Positions 10,550 through 23,060 of a stretch of DNA of 64,000 nt are shown in pieces (the stretch's first letter is position 1; each line of letters opens with the position of its first letter). The position numbers were made by a program, and so were the translations under genes. Under the pieces are notes generated by a model. The model worked only from the letters and a program-made list of their open reading frames with translations, made no database searches and was not told the DNA's origin. Source of the stretch: Martelella endophytica (GTDB lineage: Bacteria; Pseudomonadota; Alphaproteobacteria; Rhizobiales; Rhizobiaceae); contig NZ_CP010803.1 of the NCBI RefSeq assembly GCF_000960975.1, positions 4,061,818-4,125,817 on the forward strand. Direction: 5' to 3'.

Positions 10550-11044
10550 ATGATGATGAGACCGGCACTTGCGCTTCTGGTGACGCTGATCGCCGCGACC
10601 GGCTGCGTAACGGCTCCAGAGCCGAAAACGGCCTTCAATGCGGATGAGGCGGCCTTCGTTCACGCCGAGGGCCGCAACACGATTACCGGACAGGCGTTCC
10701 TTCGACGCAATGACGGCGTCGTCGTTTATGCCGCCGGCTCCGACGTTCATCTGATCCCGAAGACCGCCTATTCCACCGAACGGATGGACGGCATCTATCG
10801 CGGTGCCAAGATCAATACCTACATCCAGTCGCCTCCAATGCCTGACGGTTATCTTGCCGCCATGCGCGACACCCGTGCCGATGGCGAAGGCCGTTTCGCA
10901 TTCGCCGGCGTGGCCGATGGCAGCTACTACATCGTGACCACGGTGGAATGGCTGGTCGGCTACACGCCCCAGGGCGGCAATCTGATGGAAGAGGTTTCGG
11001 TGAAGGGCGGCGAGACGCGCGACATCATCATGACGGGGCGCTAG
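10550..11044 (+). CDS. Small lipoprotein, carboxypeptidase-regulatory-like
   Basis: A 164-residue protein beginning MMMRPALALLV with a lipobox ending at LIAATGC, so it is a predicted lipoprotein. The mature part is a compact beta-rich domain containing DTRADGEGRFAFAGVADGSYYIV, a pattern like the transthyretin-like carboxypeptidase regulatory domain. The ATG at 10550 follows GGGGGAAAC, and the upstream in-frame start at 10469 has no signal peptide in register. It is the last core gene before the att fragment at 11095. Confidence 0.75.
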   Translation: MMMRPALALLVTLIAATGCVTAPEPKTAFNADEAAFVHAEGRNTITGQAFLRRNDGVVVYAAGSDVHLIPKTAYSTERMDGIYRGAKINTYIQSPPMPDGYLAAMRDTRADGEGRFAFAGVADGSYYIVTTVEWLVGYTPQGGNLMEEVSVKGGETRDIIMTGR

Positions 11045-11094
11045 AGCCTTGCCGCAGACGCCTGGCAGAAACAGAAAGTTGGGATGCTGTGCGC

Positions 11095-11141
11095 TGGAGC
11101 GGGTAGCGGGAATCGAACCCGCATATTCAGCTTGGAAGGCT
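11095..11141 (-). repeat. Distal att repeat: displaced 3' fragment of tRNA-Gly
   Basis: 46 of 47 bases match the tRNA-Gly(TCC) gene at 54664-54710, from the anticodon stem-loop through the T arm to the CCA end. Sequence to the right (11142 onward) diverges completely from the tRNA. The fragment cannot encode a functional tRNA because the D arm and 5' acceptor strand are absent. Confidence 0.9.
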
Positions 11142-11436
11142 ACGAATTTCGCCAATAGAATCAACATTCTATTTCAATGCCCAGCTGACCCGCTCCAATC
11201 AAAATGTAACAGCGTTTCACTGATGTTCACGTTGAAGAAAACATGGATTGCCCGTTTGGGCTCAGCTTGTTGATAACGCCACGAAGCGTTTCGGCGCTCC
11301 CTCTAGGCCCACTTACGACCCCCAGTCGCCGCAATTACATCTGATCCAGTCTACCGCCTTGGACTTCGGTCCGGAACAAATTGTCCTTCCAATGGTTCAG
11401 CTGGCGTTCCATCCCAAGCAAAAGGAGGATACGCTC
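11142..11436. other. Left island edge, non-coding
   Basis: 295 bp from the att fragment to the first cargo gene. It contains the EcfG-type promoter at 11373-11397 and the AAAGGAGGAT ribosome site at 11421-11430. I see no gene here. Confidence 0.6.
11373..11397 (+). promoter_or_regulatory. EcfG-type promoter (GGAAC-N17-GTT)
   Basis: Exact GGAAC (11373-11377) and GTT (11395-11397) spaced by 17 nt, 40 bp before the DUF2231 gene start. It matches the general-stress consensus of alphaproteobacterial EcfG sigma factors. Confidence 0.8.
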
Positions 11437-11874
11437 ATGCACACGCAACCGAACTCGATCGGCAGATATCCCTACCGCACCATCTTTGTTCCCTTTCCGC
11501 TGGTAGCGTTTACCTTTGCGCTGGTGACGGACATCCTCTACTGGCAGACGTCCGTTCTGATGTGGCAGAATTTTTCGGCCTGGCTGCTCCTGGGCGGTCT
11601 GGTTTTTGGCGCACTGGCGATCCTGGCCGGCCTTGGCGACGTTCTGCGCGCCAATGCCCGGCATTACAGGCCGGGCTGGGCCGAAACCATCGGTTTTGCC
11701 GTCATCCTCATTCTCGGTCTGGTCAACAGCTTCGTCCACGCAGGCGATGGCTGGACGGCTGTCGTGCCGGGAGGCCTGATCCTCTCCGCCCTCACCTTCA
11801 TCGCGATCATTGCCACGCTCTGGCTTGCCGCCGTCAGCCCGCTTTCCCAAGAATGGAGAATCCTCCATGACTGA
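11437..11874 (+). CDS. DUF2231-like membrane protein
   Basis: A 145-residue protein with four hydrophobic segments. The start MHTQPNSIGRYPYR and the following FVPFPLVAFTFALVTDILYW resemble the DUF2231 family of small membrane proteins. The ATG at 11437 is preceded by a near-ideal ribosome site (AAAGGAGGAT). It overlaps the sugar dehydrogenase gene by 8 nt, so the two are an operon. DUF2231 proteins often accompany haem or electron-transfer proteins, but no function is established. Confidence 0.8.
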   Translation: MHTQPNSIGRYPYRTIFVPFPLVAFTFALVTDILYWQTSVLMWQNFSAWLLLGGLVFGALAILAGLGDVLRANARHYRPGWAETIGFAVILILGLVNSFVHAGDGWTAVVPGGLILSALTFIAIIATLWLAAVSPLSQEWRILHD

Positions 11875-13498
11875 TTTCTGCCCCGCCCGTAAACGCATAC
11901 TCACTCTTGCCGCGAGCTCGGCGCTCATCACCCTTGCAGCCTGCGGCGATGGCGGCCAGATCGATCCGGCCGAGCAGATCGGCGCCGATCCCACCCTGCC
12001 CGAACCAGAACATGCGCTTCTGCCCAGCATGAAGGTAGCCGAGGTCGTCGGCTGGGAAGACGGCCAGACCCCACAGGTACCCGATGATCTGACGATCTCG
12101 GCCTATGCTACGGACCTCGCCAATCCGCGGACGGTCCACACCCTGCCGAACGGCGATGTCCTCGTCATTCAGGCGCGCGGCCCCTCCGGCGAACCGGTGA
12201 CACGGCCGAAGGATTTCATCCGCGGCTGGATCATGTCGATCGCCCATGGCGGCGGTGGCGGCGAGCAGAAGGAAAGCAATCTCATCACGCTGCTGCGGGA
12301 TACAAACCGCGACGGGGAGGTCGACGAACGCCATGACCTGCTGACCGGCCTGAACTCGCCTTTCGGCGTCGCCTGGGCAGACAATACGCTCTATGTCGCT
12401 GCAACCGACGCAATTCTGGCCTACCCTTATGAACTCGGACAGGACGAGATCACGGCGACTCCCGAGGTGCTGACGCCGCTGCCGGGCGGCCCGATCGACC
12501 ATCACTGGACCAAGGACCTAGCATTGAGCCCGGACGGCGAAACGCTCTACGCCTCGGTCGGCTCGAACTCCAACATCGTCGAGAACGGTATCGAAGCCGA
12601 AAAGGGCCGCGCCGCGATCTGGCAGGTTGATCGGGAAACGGGTGCGGCCCGGATCTATGCCTCCGGCCTGCGCAACCCCAACGGCCTTTCGTTCAACCCC
12701 GACACCGGCGAGCTCTGGACCGTCGTCAACGAGCGCGACGAACTGGGGCCCAACCTCGTGCCGGATTACATGACTTCCGTCCAGGAAGGCGCCTTCTACG
12801 GCTGGCCATGGAGCTATTACGGCGATCATGTGGATAAGCGTGTGCATCCGCAACGGCCGGACATGGTGGAAAAGGCCATCGCTCCAGACTATGCGCTTTC
12901 GAGCCACGTGGCGCCGCTCGGCATGGCCTTCTCGCATGGCTCCGCCCTGCCGGATGACTATGCCTCCGGCGCTTTCGTCGGTGAGCACGGGAGCTGGAAC
13001 CGTACGGTGTTCAACGGCTACAAGGTCGTCTTCGTGCCGTTCGTGAACGGTGAACCGGCGGCCGCTGCGGTGGACGTCGTCACCGGCTTCCTCGACGGAG
13101 ACGAGGCTCATGGCCGCCCGGTCGGAGTCGGCATTGACGGCACTGGTGCGCTGCTCGTTGCCGATGACGCCGGAAATACCGTCTGGCGGATCGCATCCGA
13201 CGATGGCGCGATCGCGCCGGAGCCGCTCGGCACAGACGAAATGCCGGAGGGCTCTGCAGCGGCCAGCACCGCGGCATCCGGCGGTGGCGAAGGCATAACC
13301 GGTGCACCGGCAGCAGGAAGCTCATCGGGTTCAGTTCCAGAGAGCGCGAGCGAAACGACCGACGAAGCGCCGTCACCTTCCGTTGACGAACAGCTCACCG
13401 GCCAGGAGCCGGCCGAAAGCAGCGAGACGGAAACGCCCTCCCAGACCGAGATCGTGCCGGCAACCGAGCCGCCCGGTAGTGTCGAGGCCAGCCAGTAG
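11867..13498 (+). CDS. Sorbosone dehydrogenase-like PQQ-type sugar dehydrogenase, lipoprotein
   Basis: A 543-residue protein with a lipobox (ALITLAACG) near residue 26, so it is probably anchored at the periplasmic face. Residues about 65-430 form a six-bladed beta-propeller of the soluble-GDH/L-sorbosone dehydrogenase type: LTGLNSPFGVAW, YASGLRNPNGLSFNP, GAFYGWPWSYYG, GEHGSWNRTVFNGYKV and HGRPVGVGIDGTGALLVADD are the blade signatures. The enzyme would oxidise a sugar or aldehyde with PQQ and feed the respiratory chain encoded nearby. Residues after about 440 are a low-complexity Ser/Glu/Ala/Pro tail with no fold visible. No pqq biosynthesis genes are in the window. Confidence 0.85.
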   Translation: MTDFCPARKRILTLAASSALITLAACGDGGQIDPAEQIGADPTLPEPEHALLPSMKVAEVVGWEDGQTPQVPDDLTISAYATDLANPRTVHTLPNGDVLVIQARGPSGEPVTRPKDFIRGWIMSIAHGGGGGEQKESNLITLLRDTNRDGEVDERHDLLTGLNSPFGVAWADNTLYVAATDAILAYPYELGQDEITATPEVLTPLPGGPIDHHWTKDLALSPDGETLYASVGSNSNIVENGIEAEKGRAAIWQVDRETGAARIYASGLRNPNGLSFNPDTGELWTVVNERDELGPNLVPDYMTSVQEGAFYGWPWSYYGDHVDKRVHPQRPDMVEKAIAPDYALSSHVAPLGMAFSHGSALPDDYASGAFVGEHGSWNRTVFNGYKVVFVPFVNGEPAAAAVDVVTGFLDGDEAHGRPVGVGIDGTGALLVADDAGNTVWRIASDDGAIAPEPLGTDEMPEGSAAASTAASGGGEGITGAPAAGSSSGSVPESASETTDEAPSPSVDEQLTGQEPAESSETETPSQTEIVPATEPPGSVEASQ

Positions 13499-13581
13499 CA
13501 GAGAAAAGTGCGGGCGGGAGCACTCTCCTGCCCGATATGGAAACGTGGTGGCGTCATGCCACCCGGCAGGAGGAGACAGAC

Positions 13582-13719
13582 ATGAAACCTTGGAGCATTG
13601 CAGGCGCGGCGGTCATCATCGTGGTGATCATCGCCGCCCTGGCGATCGGCATGAACGGTAACGACAATAACGACCAATCGGAAAAGGCACCGCCGAACGC
13701 CATGGATCCGAGCAACTGA
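13582..13719 (+). CDS. Small single-span membrane protein
   Basis: A 45-residue protein, MKPWSIAGAAVIIVVIIAALAI followed by a short Asn/Asp-rich tail. One hydrophobic helix fills most of its length. The ATG at 13582 follows AGGAGACAGAC. It is probably the last gene of the promoter-11373 transcript, though an imperfect hairpin at about 13511-13534 lies just upstream and could attenuate read-through. Function unknown. Confidence 0.65.
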   Translation: MKPWSIAGAAVIIVVIIAALAIGMNGNDNNDQSEKAPPNAMDPSN

Positions 13720-13728
13720 CCATGACAA

Positions 13729-13758
13729 AAAAGCGCCGGGCAAAGCCCCGGCGCTTTT
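13729..13758. terminator. Bidirectional intrinsic terminator
   Basis: AAAAGCGCCGGG (13729-13740) pairs with CCCGGCGCTTTT (13747-13758) around a 6-nt loop. A-run and T-run flank the stem. It separates the sugar dehydrogenase operon from katE. Confidence 0.92.
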
Positions 13759-13782
13759 CGTTTCGGAGTTGACCTCTCTTGA

Positions 13783-15900
13783 TCAGGCTGCCTTGACCTT
13801 GGGCTCGCGGTCCCAGACGCGCAGCTTGGCGCAGGCGGCGATGAAGTCCTCGGCATCATCCGCCACGGAGAGTTTTATGCAGCCATCGTCCAGGTCCGAT
13901 GCAAGCCCGGTCTTTTCGAACAGCGACATGACGGCCGCATTGTAGGCGATGAACTTGCAATGGGCGAAGGCGTCGTTGACGAAGTCCTTTGCCGTCGATT
14001 CCTGCATCAGCGTAACGATCTCTTCCTCGCTCGCGAGGATCGCCACGGCATCATAGAGCACCGACGGACCGCCGTTGACCTTCTGGTCTGCCTCAACCCA
14101 GGTGCCGTCGCTCGCTTCGACGCCGCCGACCATCGGGGCGACGAATTCGATCATCGCGCCAGCCTTCTCCGCGGCCTGCTTCAACGCCTTGACGAGGCCG
14201 ATATCAACGCCATCGGTCAGAAGCACGCCAAGCTTGCGGCCGACGAAGCCCTCCGGACCGTTGAGAATGATCGAAAGCTTCGGCGAGAGCTTCAACCCGT
14301 CCTTCACAGGCATCGCGCTTTCCGCCGGCTCCGGCATGGTCTTGAGCCTCAGCCCCGTCCCGACCTTTTCGGCCAGCGCCTCGTCGACGTTCAGCAGATG
14401 GGCGACCATGCGCGCGCGGATAGCCGGTGTTTCGACCTTGGACAGCTCGAAGGTGAAGGCATCGGCGATGTGGCTCTTCTCCGTGTCTGTCTGCGACAGG
14501 TAGAACTGCCGCGCCTGGCTGTAGTGATCGGCGAAGGTTTCCGAACGGTAGCGGCCCTTCGGCGCCTCGATCTCTTCCGGATGCGAGGTGAAGCCGCCCT
14601 TCGGATCCTCGCGCGGTCCGCCGGTTTCCGGTCCCCAGGAGTTGGGCTCGTAGTTCGCCCGCGTCGTCGGGTTATGGAAGGCCATGTGGCCATCCTGCTG
14701 GAAATGGTGGAAGGGACAGCGCGGCGCATTGACCGGCAGGTGGGTGAAGTTGGTCGAGCCGAGGCGGCTCAGCTGGGTGTCGAGATAGGAGAAGTTGCGC
14801 CCCTGCAGCAGCGGGTCGTTGGTAAAATCGATGCCGGGCACCAGATTGCCGGTGTGGAAGGCGACCTGCTCGGTCTCGGCAAAGAAGTTGTCGACCACGC
14901 GGTTCAGCGTCATCTTGCCGACGATGCGCACCGGAACCTCTTCCTCGGGGATGATCTTGGTGGCGTCGAGCACATCGAAGTCGAACTTTTCGGCAAAGTC
15001 CTCATCGAAGAGCTGCATGCCGAGCTCCCATTCGGGATAATCGCCCATCTGGATCGCGTTCCAAAGATCGCGGCGATGGAAATCCGGGTCCGCGCCGTTG
15101 AGCTTCAGTGCCTCGTTCCACATTACCGACTGCATCCCCTGCTTCGGCTTCCAGTGGAACTTGACGAAGGTCGACTTGCCCTCGGCATTGACGAGACGGA
15201 AGGTATGGACGCCGAAGCCCTCCATGAAGCGGAAGGAGCGCGGAATGGTGCGGTCGGACATGATCCACAGCGCCATGTTCATCGATTCCGGCGTCAGCGA
15301 TATGAAGTCCCAGAAATTGTCATGCGCGGTCTGCGCCTGCGGAAAGCCGCGGTCCGGCTCCTGTTTGGCGGCGTGAATGAGATCGGGAAACTTGATCGCG
15401 TCCTGAATGAAGAAAACCGGAATATTATTGCCGACGATGTCCCAGTTGCCTTCCTTGGTATAGAATTTTACTGCAAAGCCGCGCACATCACGGGCGACAT
15501 CGGCCGAGCCCTTGTTACCCGCCACAGTCGAGAAGCGCACGAAGACCTCGGTCTTCTCGCCCTTGCGCTGGAACAGATCAGCGCTGGTGATATCGGTAAG
15601 CGGCTCATAGGTCTCGAAGACGCCATGGGCACCGAAGCCACGAGCATGGACCACGCGCTCGGGAATGCGCTCATGATCGAAGTGGAAGATTTTCTCGCGA
15701 AAGACCTGATCCTCCATCAGCGTCGGACCACGCGTACCCGCCTTCAGCGAATTCTGATCGTCGGCGACCGGCACGCCCTGCGCAGTGGTCAGCCTTTCGA
15801 CGCCGTCGCCGCTGGTCTGGTGGATTTCGCCGCCGGTGCCGCGCAATACCTTCTGGTCCGCGATTGTGCCCTGCTTGAGGGTTTCGGTCCGCCTCGTCAT
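13783..15900 (-). CDS. katE: Large-subunit (clade 2, HPII-type) catalase
   Basis: A 705-residue monofunctional haem catalase. The catalytic His lies in [15 protein letters not shown], the catalytic Asn in [15 protein letters not shown], and the proximal haem Tyr in [12 protein letters not shown]. The extra ~150 residues at the C-terminus form a flavodoxin/DJ-1-like domain ([17 protein letters not shown]...), which defines clade 2. It degrades hydrogen peroxide. GGGAGA precedes the ATG at 15900; the 56-codon in-frame extension above it lies within the promoter and leader region and is rejected. An EcfG-type promoter lies at 15976-16000. Confidence 0.96.
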   Translation of the reverse strand: MTRRTETLKQGTIADQKVLRGTGGEIHQTSGDGVERLTTAQGVPVADDQNSLKAGTRGPTLMEDQVFREKIFHFDHERIPERVVHARGFGAHGVFETYEPLTDITSADLFQRKGEKTEVFVRFSTVAGNKGSADVARDVRGFAVKFYTKEGNWDIVGNNIPVFFIQDAIKFPDLIHAAKQEPDRGFPQAQTAHDNFWDFISLTPESMNMALWIMSDRTIPRSFRFMEGFGVHTFRLVNAEGKSTFVKFHWKPKQGMQSVMWNEALKLNGADPDFHRRDLWNAIQMGDYPEWELGMQLFDEDFAEKFDFDVLDATKIIPEEEVPVRIVGKMTLNRVVDNFFAETEQVAFHTGNLVPGIDFTNDPLLQGRNFSYLDTQLSRLGSTNFTHLPVNAPRCPFHHFQQDGHMAFHNPTTRANYEPNSWGPETGGPREDPKGGFTSHPEEIEAPKGRYRSETFADHYSQARQFYLSQTDTEKSHIADAFTFELSKVETPAIRARMVAHLLNVDEALAEKVGTGLRLKTMPEPAESAMPVKDGLKLSPKLSIILNGPEGFVGRKLGVLLTDGVDIGLVKALKQAAEKAGAMIEFVAPMVGGVEASDGTWVEADQKVNGGPSVLYDAVAILASEEEIVTLMQESTAKDFVNDAFAHCKFIAYNAAVMSLFEKTGLASDLDDGCIKLSVADDAEDFIAACAKLRVWDREPKVKAA

Positions 15901-15975
15901 GATCAATCTCCCGAACACGGTTCGATGGAAGGTCGAAACGCGCCCCGTGCTGTCAGCACGCCCGACCTTTGGCCT

Positions 15976-16000
15976 AACCGCAACCCGTGGCGATTGTTCC
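15976..16000 (-). promoter_or_regulatory. EcfG-type promoter of katE
   Basis: On the minus strand, GGAAC (16000-15996), 17 nt, then GTT (15978-15976), ending 75 bp before the katE ATG. Exact match to the consensus. Confidence 0.82.
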
Positions 16001-16068
16001 AGCTTTGGCAGAGATTTCCGGACAGGAATTTTCGGCACGGCAGAGCGCGGCCCGGACGCTCCGCTCAA

Positions 16069-17382
16069 TCATGATCTGTCGTCGATAAGGCGTGCGTTGC
16101 GCTGACCTGTGAGGAAGGTCCAGATCCACTGAACGCTGACAAGCAGGCGCTTCTCGAAGTTCACCAGCAGATAGACATGCACGATCGCCCATAGCCACCA
16201 CGCAAGCCGACCCGTCAGCTTGAATCGGCCGGACTGGAACACCGCCGCGTTGCGGCCGATGACGGCGGTGATGCCGCGATTGCGGAAGCGGAACGGTGCA
16301 TCATCATGTCGGCCCTCGGCCGAAAGTCGCAGCTTTCTTCCAAGATATTGACCCTGCTGCTTGGCAACCTGCGCCAGCGCCGGAAACGGCCCACCTTCGC
16401 CCTGAACAGACGCCGCATCGCCCAGAACGTAGATATCCTCGAAGCCAATGGCGCCAAGATCGGGCGCGACCGCCACCCGGCCACCGCGCTGCGGCTCCAC
16501 GCCAAGCCATTCCGCCACCGGCGTTGCCCTGACGCCCGCGCCCCAGATGACGCAAGCCGTCGGGATTTTCTCACCGCCCGCAGTAACCTCTTCAGCAGCG
16601 ATAGCCTCAACCGGTGTGTTGACGCGGACATCCACGCCCCGCGCCTCAAGCCGCCTCAGCGCATACTGCGCCAGCTTCTCATCGAATCCCGAAAGAATGC
16701 CCGGCCCGGCTTCCAGCAGGATGATGTTCAGCTCCTTAGGGGCGATGTTCCTGAAATCGCGCTGCAGCAGAAAAACGCCCAGTTCGGCGATGGCGCCAGC
16801 CAGCTCGACTCCGGTCGGGCCTCCGCCGACGATCACGAAGGTCAAAAGCTTGCGGCGCTCTTCCGGATCGAGCGTCAGTTCGGCACGCTCAAAGGCGAGA
16901 AGCAGCGTCTCGCGCACCTGCCGGGCATCGCGGTTGGTCTTGAGGCCGGGGGCATGTTGCTTCCATTCGTCATGGCCGAGATAGTTGTCGACGGAGCCGG
17001 TTGCGATCACCAGCGTGTCGTATTCCACCGGCGCTCCGTCACGCGTCAGCACCGCCTTACGCTGCGCATCGATGCCGACGACTTCGGCCATGACCACATC
17101 GATATTGCGCTTTTTCCCGAGCGTTCGCCGCAGCGGCTCGGAAATATCGGCGGGCGACAGGATGGCCGTCGCGATCTGATAGAGCAAAGGCTGAAACAGA
17201 TTGTGGTTACGCTTGTCGATCAGTGACACATCGACCGGCGCGCCGCCAAGCTTCGAGGCACAGGCCAACCCGCCAAAGCCACCGCCGACAATGACAATGC
17301 GATGTCCGCCGACCTGTGGCAGATCTAGACCGACCGTCTCGGCAGAACCTGCAATGCTTGTGTCTTCGCTGATTGCGGTCAT
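16069..17382 (-). CDS. ndh: Type II NADH:quinone oxidoreductase (NDH-2)
   Basis: A 437-residue flavoprotein. It has an FAD dinucleotide motif (IVIVGGGFGGLACASKLGG, near residue 30), a second one for NADH (FVIVGGGPTGVELAGAIAEL, near 172), the GDAAS segment that closes the FAD site, and the quinone-site-like AKQQGQYLG. The C-terminus (LAWWLWAIVHVYLLVNFEKR) is a membrane-binding helix typical of NDH-2. It oxidises NADH without pumping protons and hands electrons to quinone, so it fits as the entry point to the adjacent alternative complex III/caa3 operon. AAGGAG precedes the ATG. Confidence 0.92.
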   Translation of the reverse strand: MTAISEDTSIAGSAETVGLDLPQVGGHRIVIVGGGFGGLACASKLGGAPVDVSLIDKRNHNLFQPLLYQIATAILSPADISEPLRRTLGKKRNIDVVMAEVVGIDAQRKAVLTRDGAPVEYDTLVIATGSVDNYLGHDEWKQHAPGLKTNRDARQVRETLLLAFERAELTLDPEERRKLLTFVIVGGGPTGVELAGAIAELGVFLLQRDFRNIAPKELNIILLEAGPGILSGFDEKLAQYALRRLEARGVDVRVNTPVEAIAAEEVTAGGEKIPTACVIWGAGVRATPVAEWLGVEPQRGGRVAVAPDLGAIGFEDIYVLGDAASVQGEGGPFPALAQVAKQQGQYLGRKLRLSAEGRHDDAPFRFRNRGITAVIGRNAAVFQSGRFKLTGRLAWWLWAIVHVYLLVNFEKRLLVSVQWIWTFLTGQRNARLIDDRS

Positions 17383-17430
17383 GGGCAATGCTCCTTGTCT
17401 GTCGGGGAAAACGATCTCGGTTGCCCATCG

Positions 17431-17455
17431 AACCTGATCAGGCAGCAAATGTTCC
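17431..17455 (-). promoter_or_regulatory. EcfG-type promoter of the NDH-2 gene
   Basis: GGAAC (17455-17451), 17-nt spacer, GTT (17433-17431) on the minus strand. It lies back to back with the plus-strand promoter at 17474, with 18 bp between the two -35 boxes. Confidence 0.82.
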
Positions 17456-17473
17456 GCGACGGAGAAAAGTTCA

Positions 17474-17498
17474 GGAACAAATCCCAAGCCTCGATGTT
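17474..17498 (+). promoter_or_regulatory. EcfG-type promoter of the ACIII/caa3 operon
   Basis: GGAAC (17474-17478), 17-nt spacer, GTT (17496-17498), about 120 bp before the actA GTG. This single promoter probably drives the twelve-gene respiratory operon. Confidence 0.8.
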
Positions 17499-17620
17499 CG
17501 ACGGCAGCGATGACGTTGCTGGACTTGCATGGCCAGCACCAGAAGCCGGAACCGAACGGGCATGCCGGTGTGAATGAAAGAAGTTGCTCCCGCGGGGCAA
17601 CGCCGATCAAGGGGACCGGC

Positions 17621-18289
17621 GTGGCACAGATTTTCACCGCTTCAGCGGATGCGAAGCTTCGGCTTTTCGCCGGAGCGGTCGCGCTCGCCATCCTGATGGC
17701 GGGTGCCCTGTGGTGGTCGGCGGCCAGTTCCAGCTATCGCACCGGCGTCGACTGGGTCAGCGAACAGCCTGTGCCCTTCAGCCATCAACACCATGCCGGC
17801 GAACTCGGCATCGACTGTCGCTATTGCCACGACACGGTCGAGACGAGCGCGAAAGCCGGCCTGCCGCCGACCGAGACCTGCATGACCTGCCATTCGCAGA
17901 TCTGGACCGATGCGCCGATGCTGGCTCCGGTGCGCAAGAGCCTCGCCACGGGAGAACCGCTTGAGTGGAACCGCGTCGCGCGGGTTCCCGACTATGTCTA
18001 TTTCGATCACTCGATCCATGTGGCCACCGGCGTGCCTTGCAAGACCTGCCACGGACGGGTGGACCTGATGCCGCTGATGAAACAGGCAAAGCCGTTCGAG
18101 ATGGGCTGGTGCCTCGATTGTCATCGCGATCCCGCCCCCGAACTGCGCCCCCCAAGCGAAGTCACCCGCATGGACTGGTCGGGCTTTGACGACGATCTCG
18201 CGGCGCATCGCGATTACGGCGCGCTCGTCGTCGAGGCACGCGGGATCGAGCCGGACCGTCTCGACGACTGCAATGTCTGTCACCGATGA
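17621..18289 (+). CDS. actA: Alternative complex III subunit A, pentahaem cytochrome c
   Basis: A 222-residue protein starting at a GTG with AAGGGGACC upstream; an earlier in-frame ATG at 17510 lies right after the promoter and is less likely. One N-terminal membrane anchor (about residues 15-32) precedes a periplasmic domain with five CxxCH haem sites: CRYCH, CMTCH, CKTCH, CLDCH and CNVCH. Five haems match ActA of alternative complex III, which passes electrons from quinol toward ActE and the oxidase. It is the first gene of the operon. Confidence 0.9.
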   Translation: MAQIFTASADAKLRLFAGAVALAILMAGALWWSAASSSYRTGVDWVSEQPVPFSHQHHAGELGIDCRYCHDTVETSAKAGLPPTETCMTCHSQIWTDAPMLAPVRKSLATGEPLEWNRVARVPDYVYFDHSIHVATGVPCKTCHGRVDLMPLMKQAKPFEMGWCLDCHRDPAPELRPPSEVTRMDWSGFDDDLAAHRDYGALVVEARGIEPDRLDDCNVCHR

Positions 18290-18299
18290 AGGAGGGCAC

Positions 18300-21187
<2,888 letters not shown>

Positions 21188-21188
<1 letters not shown>

Positions 21189-22516
21189 TGACGGAGGCAA
21201 GGCCACTTTCTGCCGAACGGATCGACGTCGTCACCGACCTGCCGCTCGGCTTTCCGGCACCACGGACGTGGGCGCTCTGCTTCGCCTTCGCGCTGCTGCT
21301 GCTCCTCTGCTTCGCCGTCGCCGTCACGGTGCTGTTCTGGCGCGGCGTCGGCGTGTTTGGCAACAATATCCCGGTCGCCTGGGGCTTTCCGATCGTCAAC
21401 TACATCTGGTTCCTCGGCATCGGCCATGCCGGAACGCTGATCTCTGCGCTGCTGCTTTTGACCGGCGTCGGAAAGCGCAATGCGCTTAACCGCTTTGCCG
21501 AGACGATGACGCTCTTTGCCGTCATCTGTGCCGGCCTCTATCCGATCCTCCATCTCGGCCGGCCGTGGCTGTTTTACTGGACGGCCCCCTATCCGAACAC
21601 GATGAGCATCTGGCCGCAGTTCAAGAGCCCGCTCGCCTGGGATTTCTTCGCCGTGCTGACCTATCTCGTGGCCTCCGCCGCCTTCTGGTATGTCGGCGCG
21701 ATCCCCGATTTCGCCCGTCTGCGCGACCGGGCAAAGGGCCGCCTCGGGCAGGTCTGCTACGGGCTCGCCGCCCTTGGCTGGCGCGGCTCGATGCGGCACT
21801 GGCGGCGCTGGGAACAGGCCTATCGGCTCTGCGCCGGGCTTGCCGTCACGATGGTGTTCATCATCACCGCGGCCTATTCGCTGCTGCTCGGTGGCGGCCC
21901 GATCCCCGGCTGGAACTCGTCGATCTTTCCGCCCTATTTCCTCTGCGGCGCGGTATTTTCAGGCTTTGCGGTGGTGGCGGTGATCATGGCGGTGCTGCGC
22001 CGCGCCTTCCGGCTCGATGACATTCTCACCGATGCCCATAGCGACCTGATCGGCAAGCTGCTGCTCGCGGTCGGGCTGATGACGGCATACGGCTACCTCG
22101 CCGATATCTTCAACGCGCTCTATTCCGGCGAACAATCGGAACTCGAAACGCTGCATGACCGGATTTCCGGCGCCTATGCCTGGAGTTTCTGGGGCGCGGT
22201 CATCTGCAATTTCGTGCCGTTGCAGCTGCTCTGGCTGCGGCGCGTGCGGCGAAACAGCCTGCTGCTTGCCGCCATCGGCGTTTCGGTCGCCGCCGGCATG
22301 TGGATGGAGCGCTACATGCTGATCGTTACCGGGCTTTACCGCGATCATCTCGTCTCCTCCTGGGGCATGTTTCAGGCAAGCCTCTGGGACTGGGCGCTGT
22401 TTGCCGGCATGATCGGCGTCTTCCTGGCGCCGTTCCTGCTGTTCGTCCGCCTGCTGCCGATCGTCTCCGGCTTCGAGCTGAAAAAGGCGTCAGAGGAGGC
22501 CCGCCATGCCCGCTGA
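21188..22516 (+). CDS. actC: Alternative complex III subunit C, NrfD/PsrC-like quinol-binding membrane protein
   Basis: A 442-residue membrane protein with about ten hydrophobic helices. VNYIWFLGIGHAGTLISALLLL near residue 60 and the HLGRPWLFYW loop are NrfD/PsrC signatures, and the family is the quinol oxidation subunit of ACIII. The ATG overlaps the actB stop by one base, so translation is coupled. The next gene begins 10 nt before its end. Confidence 0.92.
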
Positions 22517-23060
22517 CCGCTCCGAGACGCATTATCACGCCGCAGCCGCCGGCTTCGCCGGACCAGAGGGGCTTGCTTCCCATCTCGCAACATTGCGGCA
22601 GCGCGGCTACCGCAAGCTGGACGTTCTCGGCCCTTATTTCTCCAGGGAGATCGCCGATGGGCTCGACGCCGGCAACAACCGCGTTACCTGGATCACGCTC
22701 GCCGGCGGGCTTTTCGGCGCGCTCGCCGGGCTCGGCGTGCAGATTTATGCAAATTATGCCTATCCGCTGAATATCGGCGGGCGGCCCGTGTTCGCCTGGC
22801 AACCGCTGCCGATCATCACGCTGGAAGTCGCGGTGATGTCGGCCATCGTCTTCGCTGTGATCGGCACGCTTCTGTCCTGCCGGCTGCCGAAGCTGCATCA
22901 CCCCGACTTCGAAATCCCGGATTTTTCCACGAGCGACCGCTTCTACATCCTCGTCCACGCAACGGACGAGCAATTCGATACCGCTCGAACTCTGGATGAC
23001 CTGAAGAACCTCGGCGCAGAAACCGTCGCCCTGGTGCCGCTGCCGGAGGCGCCATCATGA
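22506..23060 (+). CDS. actD: Alternative complex III subunit D (DUF3341)
   Basis: A 184-residue protein with two central transmembrane helices (TWITLAGGLFGALAGLGVQIY and the later VMSAIVFAVIGTLLSC) flanked by soluble parts. The DRFYILVHATDEQFD segment fits the DUF3341/ActD family, which sits at the membrane beside ActC. It overlaps actC by 11 nt and actE by 4 nt. Confidence 0.88.
   Translation: MPADRSETHYHAAAAGFAGPEGLASHLATLRQRGYRKLDVLGPYFSREIADGLDAGNNRVTWITLAGGLFGALAGLGVQIYANYAYPLNIGGRPVFAWQPLPIITLEVAVMSAIVFAVIGTLLSCRLPKLHHPDFEIPDFSTSDRFYILVHATDEQFDTARTLDDLKNLGAETVALVPLPEAPS

Noticed and set aside
11095..11141. Possible second tRNA-Gly gene
   Set aside because: Only the 3' 47 nt are present; the 5' acceptor strand, D arm and half of the anticodon stem context are missing. 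It is an att fragment.
13960..16074. 704-codon plus-strand ORF opposite katE
   Set aside because: Complete overlap with a well-supported catalase on the other strand and no recognisable motif.
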